Source of the DNA: Anarhynchus alexandrinus
Lineage: Eukaryota > Chordata > Aves > Charadriiformes > Charadriidae
Assembly (NCBI GenBank): GCA_008711295.1
Contig: VUYV01000017.1
Coordinates: forward strand, 359,303-423,302
Direction: 5' to 3'
DNA length: 64,000 bases
The translations under genes were made by a program, and so were the position numbers. Shown one piece after another: positions 60,401-64,000 of this stretch (positions are counted from its first letter, which is position 1; each line of letters starts with the position of its first letter). Under the pieces are notes generated by a model, which did no database searches, was not told the origin of the DNA, and worked only from the letters and a program-made list of their open reading frames with translations.

Positions 60401-63400
60401 CTAAACAAGTCCTGGTCTCATAGCATTGTTCTTTCCGCAGAGCAGTTTCAATTGTAGCATTGCTCTTCTGCAAGGTATGGCAAGGTATTGTGAAACACGT
60501 GCTTAATCAGGGAGAGTAATTTTATCATAGCAGGTATTATTCTGTGTTGCTATCATAGTTTTCTTCCCACTTTTTTTTTCCTGCTCCAACAAAGAAATGT
60601 TTTTTACTCTGGGGAGTGCACAGAGATTTACATACTAGTATAAACGTTTGTGAAAGGATTTAAATGTTAGTCAACCCTTGTAACAGTCTTCTAAATAGAC
60701 TGAAGAAAGAAATTAATACTGAATCACTTACATCCATTCCAAAGATGACAAGGGATGGTAAAGCCTCAAACTGAAGCATCGTCATGTCTCAAATGGTCAA
60801 CTTTAGTATTATTGCACTCCAGATGTAATGGGTAATTCAAAACTTTGGAGACATTGTCTGCAACATCTCCAATAGTTACAATGAAATAGTAAGTAAACTG
60901 ATAACACTGGTAGTGAATCAGTGTGCTACTTTTGATTTTTTTTTTACATTTTCTTAAATGGAAGATAAGTAAAGACAAACTGTCTACCTGTCAGGAAATG
61001 TCAAGAAAAAAAAAAAAACCAACAAAAAAGCAAACAACCCTCCACCCCCCAACCAACACCTAGATTATGTGGGTGTTTTTAAATTAGGAATGTTCGGTAA
61101 ATGTCTATACACATGTTAATGGTATGTTGCCTTGTGTCCCTCCTAGGTCAGATATCAAATTTGCTGTCTCAGACATGGTTCCAAAGAGTAGTAAGTTCTC
61201 CCTTTTCTAAAAGAAATTTATTTTGACTAGTCGCCTTTCTTCACTGAATTTGAATATAAAAAGAGGTGAGAAGGGAATATTTTGTTGAAAATGATTGTCA
61301 AGAATATTGTGCAGCTAGACTCAGAGAAAGGAGGTTTTCTTGGTCATTCACTATATTTCTGATTCTAAGCAATGTTTTTCTACAACATGTATGTGAAAGA
61401 ATTCAGATTAAGCTCTGTTAGGTCCAACAGAAGTCAGACCTCATAACCCTGATAATAATCTGAGGGCTGTACCAGGGTGGGAAGTTTTCTCTTCACATCT
61501 TTAACATGGGCCTCAGGGATGCAACAGACTTCCCTAAGAAGTGGGTCCATCTGTATATTGGGCCTTCTGTTCCCATCAGAAGGGAGGCTTCTGTGAAAAT
61601 GACCTGTCTTTTTTTCTTTATGGAAGAAGTCAGCACAGGCCGACTATCTTACTCTTTAAATTATTTTTTGTTCTTATCAGACTTCTCATCATAAAAGCAT
61701 TTGAAGATTTTAGTGATATATGTAGACAAAAAAATACATAGATAAGGATAGAAACCTAAAGTGGTGGCAAGCATTTATACGGCAATTGTCATGAATATGT
61801 TACAAATGAGAGCACATAAGTGCAAAAAAGATGACTGTAAAAATTGCCTCTCAGGCAATGACGTAGCTGTGTTAGATGTCTCTTTCTTGAGGCATCTTTA
61901 TGGGTCTAATGGTAACACTAAGTTTTACTTTTCTAACTCAGCTATCTGTAAATGTTTCTAGCAGTCAGGTCTCCCCTGAACATTTTGGTCAAAAGGTTTC
62001 AAACAAATGTGACATAGGTACCAATTGTAAAAGCCCTTGCAAAGGCACTTGAAATAGGGCAAAAAAGAGAAAACATATCAGTGCTCCAGTGACCCACTGG
62101 CAGGATATAGTTTTAATATGAGTGCATTTCTTTCAAGAGACATAATAATGCAAGCATGAAACAGATACTTACCTCTCACTAACCCAAGTGCCTGGCACAG
62201 TGAGGTAAACTGTTTTCAGTTTATGTCCAAAAGTCTTTGAAGCGGACAGAGAGCACACTTGACCTGATATTTCAGCATTGACAAGTTTTGTCCAGGACAA
62301 TATGCGCTTCTTACAGTGTTTTAGTGACCCAAGCCTACAGATAATGTGAGTTATGTTATACTGCATCTATTATTCCCAACAGTATGCAGTTTACCCAACG
62401 CTGAACAAATAGTTACTAGAAGTGCTTCATTAGGAAAATTCATACCTGTTTTCTTCATTGTTGCTGCCTTTGTTAGAAGCTATAACATAGGCAGGTCCGA
62501 AAGTCTGATTTCTCTGCTGTTTAAACAGTCCAAACTTCAGGGGAAAACCAGATAGATTGTACCTAATGCAGGTTTTTCCACTTTATACTGTATTTTATTT
62601 TACAAATATCTGCATGGAACAAATAGCTGTCATTACTCCTGCATTTGCTAATAATTTCATTTCAATATCATACAAGGGAAATTTAAACTCACTAACACAA
62701 AAATAATAGTGCATACAAAAGTGACTCTCAGGCTAAGTTGTCTGCCAAAATAATCACTGTGGTCTTAAACGTTTGAAATAAGTCTTCAGAGTGCATTGTA
62801 TAGTTATCACAGACTGAGCACTAGTGCTGTAAGAGGGGACACGAACATTTCCAAATGCCAGCTCCTGAAGAAAGCTGTGAAATGTCATCAATCGGTTTAT
62901 CTCAGCAGACAAAGAAAATCCAGACCTTTGATGACCCCTGGTGAATAAACTAAGCACTGCATTGAAATGATAACGATGTACTCGGAAGAATAGTCCAGTC
63001 AATTCTCACTATAATCAAAAAACAAAGAAAAGTTATTCCCGTAAAAAGCAGAGAGAAAAGGACAGAGCTCTTTTATGACATGCCAAAGCAAACAGCTCTT
63101 CGGCAGCTGGACTAGCACCAGAGCTGGAGAGGTACAAGATATTAAGCTATTTTAAGCAGATCTAAAGGTAATGAACTATGTTCCTCCATCCCTATTAAAA
63201 AAAAAATGGGTCAATTTATCAGATTAAAATTATTTTACTGTACAAATACCCTATTTCTTTTAAGACCCACAGAAGGGGAAGCTTTAAATGATACAGCAAT
63301 CACAAGGAGCTTTGTGAATCCAGACACTTCCTGCACCATCAGACATGGCTTAGGGCACTGAGAAGGCTCCCACTGTCCCTGTCCACCCAGGCTCTTTCTG

Positions 63401-64000
63401 CATATTCTCTGTGCTAAGCCTGCGATGAGAACTCCTTCATCAAACAGATTCGGTAACTGTAAATAAGGCGGTGCATTGCTCTGCAAAAAAGTTGAGTGAA
63501 ATGTAGAGTTATGGAATTGTTTATCTCTGACTTTCTCCTTAAGTATACCAATTCCTACAATGACTATAATAACACAGAGTATAAACTCCTCTTTAAAAGG
63601 ACAGCATCATGTAGGTTGTTGCCTCACAAACTGCTGTGCATAGGCTGTAGTAAACAAAGGCATACCCATTTGGAATTTTTTACACTATCAATGAAAAGTT
63701 AAATTCTTTTTTTTTTTTTTTTTTTAAGAAAGAAGCTGAAATGTGAGAATTAATCACATGCAGCTGTAATTTCATCAGGGAAATGCATATAAAGTAGAAG
63801 GTGTTTAACCTAGGCCTACCCATAAAAATGAAAATTATGTCTGTCTTACATCTAAGGTAAATTATTATACATAAACAATATATTTCATTTCTGACAAGTC
63901 CCAAACACAAGTATATAGCGTACAATACAGACCAGATATAAACATTTCTCAACCATTCATGGTCTTTTGGCAATGAAATGTAGCAGATGTGTAGAAGACA
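57482..64000. other. Intergenic sequence, no gene recognised
   Basis: AT-rich unique DNA. It contains an ATTA-rich low-complexity stretch (57508-57575), an A/C-rich stretch at about 61003-61065 and T/A runs at 59039-59051 and 63708-63726. Open frames are short and unrelated to families I know. Confidence 0.6.

Noticed and set aside
1..64000. CRISPR arrays, tRNA or rRNA genes, CpG-island promoter
   Set aside because: None seen. Repeats are dispersed CR1 or simple sequence, no cloverleaf was recognised by eye, and CpG is sparse throughout.

Overview
This is vertebrate, most likely bird, nuclear DNA. It is AT-rich and almost gene-empty, with short exons separated by introns of 1 to 11 kb. The only interspersed repeats I can recognise are CR1 LINE fragments, six in all, several ending in the ATTCTATGATTCT-type tail typical of sauropsids. 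There are no bacterial-style operons, RNA genes or CRISPR arrays. Two runs of N mark assembly gaps.

The one gene I can support is the 3' part of GLIS3, a Krüppel-like zinc-finger transcription factor, on the + strand. Five coding exons lie at 8513-8654, 17755-17917, 28513-28694, 39731-39913 and 41112-41248. Their phases join without a break to encode the last 268 residues of the protein, which is the C-terminal transactivation region, followed by the stop codon. The five-zinc-finger exons must lie upstream of base 1. The joined product follows the vertebrate GLIS3 C-terminus from end to end: [50 protein letters not shown] and a final [11 protein letters not shown] long AU-rich 3' UTR follows, with several candidate poly(A) signals between about 42.87 and 46.53 kb.

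Layout: 1-8512 is the intron before the first visible exon, with two CR1 copies in sense orientation. 8655-41111 holds the other four introns. These carry an antisense CR1 (21.4 kb), a short CR1 tail (26.4 kb), a longer CR1 ORF2 fragment interrupted by a 600-base gap (32.8-34.7 kb) and another antisense CR1 (35.5 kb). 41249 to about 45.4 kb is the 3' UTR. From about 45.4 kb to 64 kb I see no gene. This fits the large intergenic space 3' of GLIS3; in human the next gene on that side is RFX3.

The strongest anomaly is a 983-base direct duplication (46750-47732 and 48115-49097) that abuts both sides of the second N run and differs at one base. It is almost certainly an unmerged contig overlap rather than biology. 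Other points of interest are a few perfect hairpins, an alternating purine-pyrimidine tract in the 3' UTR region, and a conserved PPHY WW-binding motif in GLIS3. I found no convincing novel biological system.
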